From: a virus
Strand: one strand, 5' to 3'
DNA: 49,269 nt
Virus record (IMG/VR): IMGVR_UViG_3300002835_000298
Location: 1-49,269 of that record
Part shown: positions 26,216-34,078 of the stretch, piece after piece
Numbering within the stretch: the first letter of the stretch is position 1
Layout: each line of letters begins with the position of its first letter
Translations under genes and position numbers: made by a program
The notes under the pieces: model-generated
What the model was told of the DNA's origin: nothing
Databases searched by the model: none
The model's input: the letters and a program-made list of their open reading frames with translations, nothing else

Positions 26216-27772
26216 TTATCTCCAACCGCCACCTTTTTTCTTGTACCATTTAGCAGCCCAAGCATTAGCATAAGCTGAATTGCCAGTTATTGTTATCAAA
26301 CCATTTTGATACATAACCCAAGTATTATTTTCAGTTGTTGGACACCATACATCTTCATTTTCAACTTTTTCAAATTTAATGTTTTGAACGGAATGAAACT
26401 TTTTATTTCTAATAAAACTAGCAGCGGTAATATAGTCTCTATCATTTACTGAAACATAATAACCACTTAGATAAGCGGCAAGTAATCCGGCATCTAAGTG
26501 ATCTGAATTTTTCTGTACAAACCCAAATGTATGTCTTCCTTCTATTTTAGAAGATGTACCTTTATCCCAACCATCATATATTATTGATGCAGCTAAAAAT
26601 GCTTTTCTTTGATCTGAACTCATATTAATTACATTTTCAGTCCAATTGTCAAATTTTGAAAAATCTTCTAATAAAATTTTATTTTCAGTTTTTAATTCAG
26701 CACACATTACGATCCTAGATCTTTTTGGCAAATCTTTAGTTTCAATTAATTCAGTAATGGAATAATCATTGCCTCTTCTAACTACCCATTTATGATTAGG
26801 TGTACATTTGATTGAAAATCCGGTTGGTTTATACATTCTCACCAACTCTGCGTTTTCAAAAAAATTAAGATTTATAATTGGTTTCCATTCCAATTCATCC
26901 TTTTCTATATTATATGTAAGAATTAATTCACCTTTATTTAATTCTTCATATGATTTCCATCCGTTTTTTGTTAATGATTTACTATCCAATGGTACACACG
27001 GATACACATCAAACTTTGATCTTGCCATTGATTTGGCTCTTGACCATAATTTAGGATTGGTTGGTTTTGCTCCTCTCTTTTTCTTCTTTTTTCTTACTTC
27101 ATTTAACTCTTGATATGTTGGTTCAGTAATATCAATTTCAACGGTTTTATCTATGATTGGGTCACTTTTTCTACCACTTACTTGACCATTTGATGTTTTA
27201 CCAATAGTACCACCCATGTTACCACCATTAACACTATTATTACCTACTCTTGCTTTATCATTAAAACTTTGAGTAGGATCACCTAAACCTGAATTGGCAG
27301 ATGGTTTAAATTCAGTAGCTAAACCAGCATTTACTAATTTTGTATAATATTCAGGATCTTCTGTTAAATGGTCCATTGCAATTTCAGTTGCAATTTTTGG
27401 ATCATTTGTGTGCTCCATTTCTACTTGCACACCAATTGCTAATTCTTTGGTATTTACGTTAGATGGTGCTGTTGTATCACCTACACCACCAGTTAATGTG
27501 TTTACTTGTTCACCAATGACATCTTCATAGAACTCTCTATATGAGACATCCCAATCATTGTGTTTAGTATCAATCCACTTATCGAATTCATTAATACGTT
27601 TAAATTTATTATCTGGCATAGGTTTTTGTTTTTTCATTGGTTTTTGTATCTTACTAAATGTTTCATGATCATCATAGTAAGGATCAATTTGCCATCTTCT
27701 ACCCTTCATTCTTGGATCACCAATAAGAGGGTCATTTGGCTCTTCATTAATGTTTTGGATATCTTTTTTCAT
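26216..27772 (-). CDS. DUF5661-like virion-associated protein interrupted by an intein
   Basis: 518 residues before splicing. The N-extein (1-258) has a charged N-terminus, a DUF5661-like segment at 107-146 (TKELAIGVQVEMEHTNDP...DHLTEDPEYYTKL) and a basic linker EVRKKKKKRGAKPTNPKLWS. Residues 259-498 are a Hint/intein domain. The C-extein is the final 20 residues beginning SAYANAWAAKWYKKKGG. Removing the intein joins KFDVYP to SAYANAWAAKWY and restores a motif widespread in phage virion-associated proteins, leaving a 278-residue product. It overlaps the upstream DUF gene by 26 nt, so the pair is translationally linked. The protein's function is unknown. Confidence 0.85.
   Translation of the reverse strand: MKKDIQNINEEPNDPLIGDPRMKGRRWQIDPYYDDHETFSKIQKPMKKQKPMPDNKFKRINEFDKWIDTKHNDWDVSYREFYEDVIGEQVNTLTGGVGDTTAPSNVNTKELAIGVQVEMEHTNDPKIATEIAMDHLTEDPEYYTKLVNAGLATEFKPSANSGLGDPTQSFNDKARVGNNSVNGGNMGGTIGKTSNGQVSGRKSDPIIDKTVEIDITEPTYQELNEVRKKKKKRGAKPTNPKLWSRAKSMARSKFDVYPCVPLDSKSLTKNGWKSYEELNKGELILTYNIEKDELEWKPIINLNFFENAELVRMYKPTGFSIKCTPNHKWVVRRGNDYSITELIETKDLPKRSRIVMCAELKTENKILLEDFSKFDNWTENVINMSSDQRKAFLAASIIYDGWDKGTSSKIEGRHTFGFVQKNSDHLDAGLLAAYLSGYYVSVNDRDYITAASFIRNKKFHSVQNIKFEKVENEDVWCPTTENNTWVMYQNGLITITGNSAYANAWAAKWYKKKGGGWR
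26279..26998 (-). mobile_element. Intein (240 residues) in the VYP/SAYAN motif
   Basis: Block A: Cys259 then VPLDSKSLTKNGWKSYEELN and LILTYN. Block B: CTPNHKWVV (T-x-x-H). Blocks F/G: EDVWCPTTENNTWVMYQNG then ITITGN, with terminal Asn498 and +1 Ser499. The penultimate residue is Gly rather than the usual His. The roughly 110 residues between the B and F blocks include KAFLAASIIYDGWDKG, which looks like a single, degenerate LAGLIDADG-type or related homing segment, so endonuclease activity is doubtful. Both junction codons were checked on the DNA: TGT at 26996-26998 and AAT at 26279-26281. Confidence 0.9.
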
Positions 27773-28322
27773 GTTTCTTTTGAGCCATTTCTTTCATTAT
27801 TTCAGCAATTGCTTTTTCACCATCAGTTCTATAATCTTGATATTGAAGTACTGGTTCACTTTGATATGGGTTTTGTGTAGGAATAAAAGGAGCTTGAGCT
27901 GGTTCAATATCATCATCATCAATATTCAACATATGTAATTTGCTGTAATATTTTGGATCTCTTTTAAGATTTGCTACTACCAAGATCTTAGCTAGATCTT
28001 TTCTTTTGTAGACCATTTTCTTCAATTCATATTGAATTCCGGCAATAACTTCATCAGGAGTTACTTTTGTTTTGATTTCTTCAACTTCTTTATCAAATTG
28101 TGCTGGATCTACCATTGGTTTATTGTCATAATCCACTGGTGGAACTGCAGTTATGTTACTTTGACTACCAGCAATATTAGGAACATAACTAAAACTTTTT
28201 GGTGTTTGTGATACATCAGGTGAACTAAATGTATCTACTCCAGAACCACCGCCACCTTGAATATAAGATTGGCCGGTGTACATTCTATCACCCAAATCAT
28301 TTTCTTTTATAGGTTTAAACAT
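27747..28322 (-). CDS. DUF5661-like virion-associated protein
   Basis: 191 residues from the ATG at 28322 (MFKPIKENDLGDRMY); the frame extends further upstream but that part is AT-rich and lies in the promoter. A Gly/Ser/Pro-rich N-terminal half is followed by a helical module VTPDEVIAGIQYELKKMVYK...LKRDPKYYSKLHML (about 89-135), which has the same DPxYY ending as the modules in the two downstream genes. A basic C-terminal helix EMAQKKHEKRYPKH ends the protein. The stop overlaps the intein-bearing gene by 26 nt. First gene of the minus-strand virion-module operon, likely structural. Confidence 0.7.
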   Translation of the reverse strand: MFKPIKENDLGDRMYTGQSYIQGGGGSGVDTFSSPDVSQTPKSFSYVPNIAGSQSNITAVPPVDYDNKPMVDPAQFDKEVEEIKTKVTPDEVIAGIQYELKKMVYKRKDLAKILVVANLKRDPKYYSKLHMLNIDDDDIEPAQAPFIPTQNPYQSEPVLQYQDYRTDGEKAIAEIMKEMAQKKHEKRYPKH

Positions 28323-28336
28323 ACCTATAAATATTA
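28292..28336. repeat. Promoter-bearing direct repeat, copy 1
   Basis: 22 bp (28292-28313) plus 13 bp (28324-28336) are repeated at 30216-30237 and 30238-30250. The 10 bp between the blocks here (28314-28323), which carry the ATG and first codons of the DUF gene, are missing in the other copy. Confidence 0.85.
28327..28334 (-). promoter_or_regulatory. ATATTTAT box, candidate late promoter -10
   Basis: Minus-strand ATATTTAT followed by AGGT and the ATG at 28322. The 4-nt gap is the shortest of the series. Confidence 0.4.
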
Positions 28337-28394
28337 AAAAACATAACGTTTTAAAAAAAAAGTTTTGATTATAGTAGGTATATGTATTGAAGTT

Positions 28395-29123
28395 ATGAAA
28401 AAATGTATAATATTTTGTCCTCAAGGTCTTGGTGACTGGGTAATGGTAAATCCAATTGTAAGAATATTATCTAAAAAATATGAAAGAGTTGCATTAATCT
28501 ACAATTCATATTCAGCTGAATTTTTACCTAATATGTTCAAAGATCTCGAAAATGTACAATTAGAGTATAATTGTCAATCTGGACTTCCTGATATAAATGT
28601 TACTGGACCATATTATAAAGAAAGAGGTTATGACTGCATTGATTTGATCAGTTGTTTAGGTAAATATGTAGAACATAAGTTTGTTATTGATACCAAAAAC
28701 TTAAATCAACCATACAACAGAGCTATGTATTCAAGTGCAGGATTTGACTGGAATAGAGATACCAAAGAATATTACATACCAATAGATGATGATGAATCAG
28801 AAAGATTTCATAAATCATTGAATCTTCCAGAGGAATATATTTTTCTTCATGAAGGAATACATCCAAAAATTGATAGATCGTATATAATTAATAAAAACTT
28901 ACCTATATTTGAACCACATTATGTACAAAATGTGTTCTTATATAAACATACAATAGAAAATGCCAAAGAAATTCATGTTGTGGCTAGTGGAATTTATAAT
29001 TTTGCTGATAAATTAAATTTCAAAACAAATGATTTTTTTATGCATGGAACTAGAACACCACTTTTAGATTCACCATATTTAAATCCAATATTAAATAAAC
29101 CTTGGAAAATGATCAACTATTAA
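28395..29123 (+). CDS. GT9/heptosyltransferase-like glycosyltransferase
   Basis: 242 residues from the ATG at 28395 (MKKCIIFCPQGLGDWVMV); the reading frame is open to a TTG at 28365 but homologous sequence starts at the Lys-rich ATG. The N-terminal GLGDWVMVNPIVRIL motif matches the GLGDxIxTTPxxRxL loop of GT9/ADP-heptose transferases. The middle and C-terminal parts (EEYIFLHEGIHPK, EIHVVASGIYNFAD) match less well, and the protein is about 100 residues shorter than most family members. It may be a reduced enzyme. First of three plus-strand genes bounded by the promoter-bearing repeat. Confidence 0.65.
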   Translation: MKKCIIFCPQGLGDWVMVNPIVRILSKKYERVALIYNSYSAEFLPNMFKDLENVQLEYNCQSGLPDINVTGPYYKERGYDCIDLISCLGKYVEHKFVIDTKNLNQPYNRAMYSSAGFDWNRDTKEYYIPIDDDESERFHKSLNLPEEYIFLHEGIHPKIDRSYIINKNLPIFEPHYVQNVFLYKHTIENAKEIHVVASGIYNFADKLNFKTNDFFMHGTRTPLLDSPYLNPILNKPWKMINY

Positions 29124-29132
29124 TTTTTATAT

Positions 29133-29621
29133 ATGGAATTAATACAATTTAAAAATAAAACATATCCAAAATTTCAAAGTCAAGGAAATGCGGCTAAATT
29201 TGCTATACCATATGCACAAATGGTATGTAATGGTGTAGGAGTTGATATTGGATGTAATAGAAAAGAATGGTCATTTCCTAATTCTATTCCAATAGATTTA
29301 CAATTTAATGATGGGTATTCTGCTTTAAATCTTCCTGATATAAAGATAAATTATATATTTTCGTCTCATTGTTTAGAACACATACCAAATTGGGTAGAAG
29401 TGATGAATTATTGGTATGATAAACTAGAAAATGAAGGAATATTATTCTTATATCTTCCACATTATTCTCAAGAATATTGGAAACCTTGGAACAATAGAAA
29501 ACATTTACATATCTTCACTCCAGAAATTATAAATGATTATATGAAAGACAAAGGTTATAAAAATATATTTAGAAGTGAAAAAGATTTAAACGATTCTTTT
29601 ATGATTTTCGGTGAAAAATAA
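29133..29621 (+). CDS. Class I SAM methyltransferase (Methyltransf_11-like)
   Basis: 162 residues. SAM motif I is GVGVDIGCNRKEW. The end of strand 2 is SIPIDLQF, with Asp in the ribose-binding position. The strand-4 region is INYIFSSHCLEHIPNW, characteristic of the Methyltransf_11 type, followed by LENEGILFLYLPHYS. The C-terminal FTPEIINDYMKDKGYKNI fits the same fold. It is a short form with little substrate-binding extension. It is separated by 9 nt from the GT9-like gene and 18 nt from the next gene, so the three form a unit. Probably modifies a sugar or lipid-linked glycan; the substrate is unknown. Confidence 0.78.
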   Translation: MELIQFKNKTYPKFQSQGNAAKFAIPYAQMVCNGVGVDIGCNRKEWSFPNSIPIDLQFNDGYSALNLPDIKINYIFSSHCLEHIPNWVEVMNYWYDKLENEGILFLYLPHYSQEYWKPWNNRKHLHIFTPEIINDYMKDKGYKNIFRSEKDLNDSFMIFGEK

Positions 29622-29639
29622 TTAAATAACAAAAATAAT

Positions 29640-30236
29640 ATGGGTGCAATTTTTAATCACGACATCAAACATTACATTGACAAATATAAATTAAAATATT
29701 ATATTGAGACTGGTACCGGAATGGGAGGATGTTTAGACTTTTGTAGAAATTTCAATTTTGAAAAATGCATCTCAATCGAAATACACGATGAAATCTATAA
29801 AATAGCTAAAGAAAAATTTAAAGATGACAGTAAATGTGAACTTCACCATGGCAATTCATATGAAGTTCTAAAAAATATCTTGAAAAACGTAAATGATAGT
29901 AGTCTATTTTTTTTAGATGCTCATTTTCCTGGTGCTGATTTTGGTTATGCAGATTATTCAACCGAAAAAAACATGGATACAAGATTACCATTACAAAAAG
30001 AACTTGAGGTAATATTCAGTGAGTACAAGTTTTTTACAAGTTCTGTGTTTATAATTGATGATTTAAGAATATATGAAGATGATAATTACACAGATGGTAA
30101 TTGGAAAGACAGAGTAACTCTTGGTGGAGAAAATATAAATTTTGTTTTTGATACTTTCAACCATACTCATATAATACAAAAAGATTTAAGATATCAAGGA
30201 TTTTTTATTATAGAACCAAATCATTTTCTTTTATAG
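29640..30236 (+). CDS. SAM methyltransferase-like protein (TylF/FkbM-related type)
   Basis: 198 residues. KYYIETGTGMGGCLDF is a modified SAM motif I (E-T-G-T-G). CISIEIHDEIYKIAKEKF gives the acidic strand-2 end. SSLFFLDAHFPGADFGYAD gives the strand-4 region with the acidic DAH triad, and VFIIDDLRIYEDD follows. The pattern fits the methyltransferase group found with polysaccharide genes. Its stop at 30236 lies inside the end of the converging glycosyltransferase gene (29-nt overlap), at copy 2 of the promoter-bearing repeat, so its last residues (PNHFLL) are encoded by repeat DNA. Function beyond the fold is inferred. Confidence 0.7.
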   Translation: MGAIFNHDIKHYIDKYKLKYYIETGTGMGGCLDFCRNFNFEKCISIEIHDEIYKIAKEKFKDDSKCELHHGNSYEVLKNILKNVNDSSLFFLDAHFPGADFGYADYSTEKNMDTRLPLQKELEVIFSEYKFFTSSVFIIDDLRIYEDDNYTDGNWKDRVTLGGENINFVFDTFNHTHIIQKDLRYQGFFIIEPNHFLL

Positions 30237-30981
30237 GCCTATAAATATTACTTATATATTCTTTCCAAAAATCAACGGTTCTATACTGGTCTACAGGAAA
30301 GATATTTGCGTATAAATACTTATTTGGTAAATGTTTAACTAAATGAAGATAGATATCATCTAAATTTATAATTTTAGTATAAAACGTATAAATTTCACTT
30401 CTAGCGGTACATTGTACATCATATACACCTACTGATTTGACAAAAAGAGCGTTAGGATTATTATTAAAAAAATTTTTCAATCTGTTTCTATCTATGATAA
30501 AACATGCTGAATGTATATTTCTAGGAACATACCAAGTCTTATTTTCTAATACAAATTTATTTAAAATATGAACTGGTTCATTGAATAACATACTGTGTAT
30601 GTATGTATTTTTCTCATTATCATCTTCAGTTACAACAAATCCAGGAATAAAATTGTCATCAATATGTTGATATTTTATATATTGTAGTATATTTTCTTGA
30701 GTAATTAAAATATCATCATCAGATTCTATAACATAATCATAACTTGAATAATTTTCATAAATATATTTTCTATTAGCCCAACAATGACTTTCTCCTTCAT
30801 ATTCACTTTTGTTAATAATTAATTTATTTGTTGTTACATATGCATGGTCATAGTTTATTGATAGGACTATATCAATTGTATAATTTAAGTTATTTGATAT
30901 ATTTTCATAGCACTTTAATATTTCAGATAGATATTTTTCTTTATCTTTATGATAAGAAGTAATTGAAACTAATATTTTCAT
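30208..30981 (-). CDS. GT-A-like glycosyltransferase, C-terminus on repeat DNA
   Basis: 257 residues. MKILVSITSYHKDKEKYLSE and the metal site YVIESDDDILIT (about 84-95) indicate a GT-A fold (GT2-like). The C-terminal part VPRNIHSACFIIDRNRLKNF and VGVYDVQCTARSEIY is typical of phage-borne transferases. The last residues IYRPIKENDLVL are encoded by copy 2 of the repeat and copy the N-terminus KPIKENDL of the DUF gene at 28322, so the original stop was probably upstream. Last gene of the nine-gene minus-strand sugar operon, overlapping its predecessor by 4 nt. Confidence 0.72.
   Translation of the reverse strand: MKILVSITSYHKDKEKYLSEILKCYENISNNLNYTIDIVLSINYDHAYVTTNKLIINKSEYEGESHCWANRKYIYENYSSYDYVIESDDDILITQENILQYIKYQHIDDNFIPGFVVTEDDNEKNTYIHSMLFNEPVHILNKFVLENKTWYVPRNIHSACFIIDRNRLKNFFNNNPNALFVKSVGVYDVQCTARSEIYTFYTKIINLDDIYLHLVKHLPNKYLYANIFPVDQYRTVDFWKEYISNIYRPIKENDLVL
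30216..30250. repeat. Promoter-bearing direct repeat, copy 2
   Basis: Repeats 28292-28313 and 28324-28336 with the 10 bp between them deleted, 1924 bp away. It lies across the converging ends of a methyltransferase gene and a glycosyltransferase gene and retains the minus-strand ATATTTAT box. Confidence 0.85.
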
Positions 30982-31595
30982 AATTCACCCAATATTTTTT
31001 TACATTTTTTTATAAAATAATCTTTATTAGATTGATTTCTGATTTGCATTTCATGATAAATCAAATTGTCATACGTTGTACCAAATGGAGGTCGTTCAAC
31101 ATGACTTGGCATCCAATAATTTATTCTTTTGTTATTTTCAATACATAATTTAGTAAATTTTAAAAATGGATCTGTATCTTTATCTGTTATTGGTGGTGAT
31201 CCACATTCAAAGTATAAATTTCTATAAAAACCAACAAACCATGCTGAAACATACGTCCCAAATATATTACTCTGAATTGCTCCACTTAGTGTATTTTTGT
31301 CTGATATTTCATTTAATAACTTATCCAAAAATAATGGTGATAAAGGTATACAATCCACATCAAAAAAAATTAAATAATCAGATTTATCATTATGTATTAT
31401 GTAATCTAAAAAATGAGGATGATTATTAGAATATATACTACCATCATTTAGAATTAAAGATCCATATTTTATAACGTCTTTTTTCCATACAATTTGGTTG
31501 ATCTCTATATTAAATTTATCAAATACTTTTTTTTGATAAATTTTTATATCATCATGTAAGTCATCATTTGAAAATGAATAAATCTTATAATTCAT
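30978..31595 (-). CDS. GT-A-like glycosyltransferase, tandem paralogue 1
   Basis: 205 residues. YLIFFDVDCIPLSPLFLDKL (about 73-92) holds a DxD motif. The C-terminal half has YFECGSPPI...FTKLCIENNKRINYWMPSH...GTTYDNLIYHEMQIRNQ, which is also present in altered form in the next gene. The two are clearly paralogous (FFDVDCIPL / ILDIDCIPL; YFECG / YFDCG; IKKCKKIL / IKKCQDIL). They overlap by 11 nt. The fold is GT-A by the DxD context; the family is not named. Different paralogues may use different acceptors. Confidence 0.68.
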   Translation of the reverse strand: MNYKIYSFSNDDLHDDIKIYQKKVFDKFNIEINQIVWKKDVIKYGSLILNDGSIYSNNHPHFLDYIIHNDKSDYLIFFDVDCIPLSPLFLDKLLNEISDKNTLSGAIQSNIFGTYVSAWFVGFYRNLYFECGSPPITDKDTDPFLKFTKLCIENNKRINYWMPSHVERPPFGTTYDNLIYHEMQIRNQSNKDYFIKKCKKILGEL

Positions 31596-32193
31596 AATTT
31601 AATATATCTTGACATTTTTTAATAAAACTATCATGTTGTTCTTGTTTTCTAATTTCAAATTGATGATAAACTTTTTGTTCATATACAGTCCCATGTCCAA
31701 ATTTAGTATTATTTGGTAAGTCCCATATATAATCATTTGAATATGTATTTGACCAATATTTTATTTTTTTATTATTTTTAATACAAGATCTTGTGAAATT
31801 TTGAGCAACATCATTATTATGATCTTCATGTAAAAATGGATATCCACAATCAAAATATAATTGTGGTCTAAAAAACATAAATGATGGATGTACATATACA
31901 TCATTTTTATTTAAATGATTTGCACATCCAATAACTCCAACCAAATCATTGTCAATCAAATCTTCTTGAATATAAGTTAATAAATGTTTAGTAAGAGGTA
32001 TACAGTCAATATCAAGTATAACAATACAATCTACGTTTTTTGTTTTAATGAAATTTTCTATATTTTCATAATGTCTTTTGTCATTTACAACTTGATTTAT
32101 TTTATATCCAAATTTATTAAAAACTAAAGATTGATATTTAAGTATCTCATTAGGTAATTTTATATGAGCATAAGAATAAAACTCAATATTCAT
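31585..32193 (-). CDS. GT-A-like glycosyltransferase, tandem paralogue 2
   Basis: 202 residues. It shares with the downstream neighbour the N-terminal pattern (FYSYAHIKLPNEILKYQSLVF against IYSFSNDDLHDDIKIYQKKV), VILDIDCIPLTK with the DxD, YFDCGYPFLHED, NFTRSCIKNNKKIKYWS and the C-terminal QFEIRKQEQHDSFIKKCQD. It lies 4 nt inside the preceding GT25-like gene. Most simply a tandem duplication followed by divergence; conservation of DxD in both argues that both remain active. Substrate unknown. Confidence 0.68.
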   Translation of the reverse strand: MNIEFYSYAHIKLPNEILKYQSLVFNKFGYKINQVVNDKRHYENIENFIKTKNVDCIVILDIDCIPLTKHLLTYIQEDLIDNDLVGVIGCANHLNKNDVYVHPSFMFFRPQLYFDCGYPFLHEDHNNDVAQNFTRSCIKNNKKIKYWSNTYSNDYIWDLPNNTKFGHGTVYEQKVYHQFEIRKQEQHDSFIKKCQDILNYEL

Positions 32194-32831
32194 ATATTTT
32201 TGTGAACTATAGTACTATCAAATACATATTTTGTATCATAATGATTTACGTGATCATTTTTAGATAATGCATCAGCTAAAAAATTCTTTGGACTATAACA
32301 ATTCAATTCTGAATATAATTTATAATACATAAAATCTACCGGCGCATCTAATTTTTTAAAATTATTTATTAGTATGTCATATGAATTTGAATTAATACCA
32401 ATACAGTGAGACCCGGTTCCCCATTCAAATTTATACAAATTTTCTGATATATACTTTCTTTTCAACCATTTTTCTGCCCATATTTGATTACCTATTTGTA
32501 AAAAATTCCAATCTAAAGGTATGTTTTTAACAAAATTATTAAAATTTTCTTCTATATTATCAACAAAATTTATATCATCCTCACATATCATAATAGATTT
32601 ATAACCATTTAATTTTGCATTGATCACACAATTTAAATGAGATAATGATAAACTCTTTTCTGTACTACTAATAGTATCTGTACTTAATAATTTATGATCA
32701 ATAGATACAAAAAATTCAAACTCTATATTTTTTAATAGAAAATGATCACATATATAATTGTGTCTCTCAACAAAAGAATCACATGTTATAACGTATACTT
32801 TATCAAAAAAAAGATTAATTGTTGATTTCAT
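32190..32831 (-). CDS. GT25-like (LPS-type) glycosyltransferase
   Basis: 213 residues. KVYVITCDSFVERHNYICDH fits the GT25 N-terminus (D/S-x-x-R pattern). LSLSHLNCVINAKLNGYKSI precedes MICEDDINFVDN with the EDD motif, and FEWGTGSHCIGINSNSYDIL is the later GT25 loop. GT25 enzymes add sugars to lipooligosaccharide or to proteins such as collagen. The neighbouring sulfotransferase and transferases suggest a common glycan pathway. Overlaps neighbours by 4 nt on both sides. Confidence 0.75.
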   Translation of the reverse strand: MKSTINLFFDKVYVITCDSFVERHNYICDHFLLKNIEFEFFVSIDHKLLSTDTISSTEKSLSLSHLNCVINAKLNGYKSIMICEDDINFVDNIEENFNNFVKNIPLDWNFLQIGNQIWAEKWLKRKYISENLYKFEWGTGSHCIGINSNSYDILINNFKKLDAPVDFMYYKLYSELNCYSPKNFLADALSKNDHVNHYDTKYVFDSTIVHKNI

Positions 32832-33430
32832 ATATATCTATAATTGAATCTTGTAAAATCTTCTTTATATAGTTTTTTCATAGCATTTTTCATGTTTTTA
32901 TTCCAGTCAAATTGAATATTTGATGTTTGGTTACAAACAATTGGTTCAGTATTAAACAGAGAAAAGACATCACGTATTTCATCTTTATTTTCTAAATGAT
33001 GTATATGATTTACAAATCTAGGTATGAATTTTGATTGAGGAAAAAAATGACATTCAGTATTTATCAATTGAGGCATAGATAGAACAAAATTTTCAAATGA
33101 AATTTTATTATTGAAAAATAATTCTTCACCAAATATTTTTATAACTTCTTTTTGGCATGTCTGCACAGCATTTTTATCAACGTTTGATATTAGTTTATCT
33201 TTGTATAATGATTCTAATCTTGAATATGGATTTCTAACAATGGCACGTAGAATAGATTTATTTATATCATCTATTTGCCAAACCCGTTTACACTTCACTG
33301 AATTCAACGTGGTAAATGAAGAATAACAAACCTTTTTTGAAACAAAAACATATTGATCTTTTAAATTAAAAAAACAAGATATATAATTATAATCATGTGG
33401 GTCACAATTTGAAAAAAAATTAATATTCAT
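32828..33430 (-). CDS. Sulfotransferase-family protein (Sulfotransfer_2-like)
   Basis: 200 residues. The 3'-phosphate-binding motif is RAIVRNPYSRLESLYKDKL (Arg66, Ser70), and the C-terminus has KLYKEDFTRFNY, the Y-x-x-DF-x-x-F-x-Y pattern of Golgi-type/bacterial family 2 sulfotransferases. The 5'-phosphosulfate loop near residues 33-41 (KVCYSSFTTL) is altered compared with the K-x-x-x-S/T type, so activity is not certain. The gene sits inside the minus-strand sugar operon between GT25-like and GT32-like genes, so a sulfated glycan product is plausible. Sequence unlike the other sulfotransferase at 19.7 kb. Confidence 0.72.
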   Translation of the reverse strand: MNINFFSNCDPHDYNYISCFFNLKDQYVFVSKKVCYSSFTTLNSVKCKRVWQIDDINKSILRAIVRNPYSRLESLYKDKLISNVDKNAVQTCQKEVIKIFGEELFFNNKISFENFVLSMPQLINTECHFFPQSKFIPRFVNHIHHLENKDEIRDVFSLFNTEPIVCNQTSNIQFDWNKNMKNAMKKLYKEDFTRFNYRYI

Positions 33431-33433
33431 AAT

Positions 33434-34078
33434 TTATCCCCAACTTTTTGCCCAATGATGTACTGAATATGATTCAGGTGAAGTTATACTAAAATTTTCT
33501 TCTTTTCTTTCCATTTCATACCAAGCATATGGATAGAAATACTTAACTTCAAAAAATTTATATGTTGGATTATTCAAATATGGATTTAAAAATTGTGTAA
33601 AAAACTCTGGTCCACTTATTTTCCAAATTTCATTACTTACTTTACCATTATAAGTAAATTTAGTAATATTTTCTAATACAGAGTCAATATAAAAACTAAC
33701 AAGTGATTCTTGAGATCTAGATCCCATAATACCTATTGCAATTTCATTATTAGGTTGATAACCAGAGAAAAAATTATAATTTAGTACGTTGTCTGGCATT
33801 CTTTTCAAAGGTTCTGTATCAGCATCTACATATATTCCACCAAATTTTTCTAATATTTTAAACCTCAGTAAATCTGTTTTTAACGCAATGTTACAATCAC
33901 TATAGTAATATTTTTTAATATCATCAGACACAATATTGGTTGATTCAACCAATTGATTATTCCAAAAAACAAAATTGTAATCTGGATATAAAGATTTCCA
34001 TCTATTTAAATAATCAATATAAACTGAAGGAAACGGATTTGTACCAATCCATATGTGATGTATAAATTTAGGTATCAT
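33434..34078 (-). CDS. GT32-like glycosyltransferase (DXD sugar-binding type)
   Basis: 214 residues. IPKFIHHIWIGTNPFP and YPDYNFVFWNNQL are the typical N-terminal strands. ALKTDLLRFKILEKFGGIYV then DADTEPLKRM (about 66-95) is the DXD motif that defines the Gly_transf_sug (GT32/OCH1-like) group. The C-terminal SVHHWAKSWG is also characteristic. GT32 enzymes transfer mannose, galactose or related sugars to capsule, LPS or glycoproteins. The DXD motif is intact, so the enzyme is probably active. Separated by 3 nt from the next gene and overlapping the previous by 4 nt. Confidence 0.85.
   Translation of the reverse strand: MIPKFIHHIWIGTNPFPSVYIDYLNRWKSLYPDYNFVFWNNQLVESTNIVSDDIKKYYYSDCNIALKTDLLRFKILEKFGGIYVDADTEPLKRMPDNVLNYNFFSGYQPNNEIAIGIMGSRSQESLVSFYIDSVLENITKFTYNGKVSNEIWKISGPEFFTQFLNPYLNNPTYKFFEVKYFYPYAWYEMERKEENFSITSPESYSVHHWAKSWG

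Noticed and set aside
28365-28394. TTG start giving ten extra residues to the GT9-like protein
   Set aside because: The ATG at 28395 begins directly with the family N-terminus (KKCIIFCPQGLGD), and the upstream stretch lies in an AT-rich divergent promoter region.
28323-28424. N-terminal extension of the DUF5661-like gene
   Set aside because: The 34 extra residues are Phe/Tyr/Asn-rich, encoded by AT-rich DNA that overlaps the promoter box; the ATG at 28322 follows the box as in other genes.
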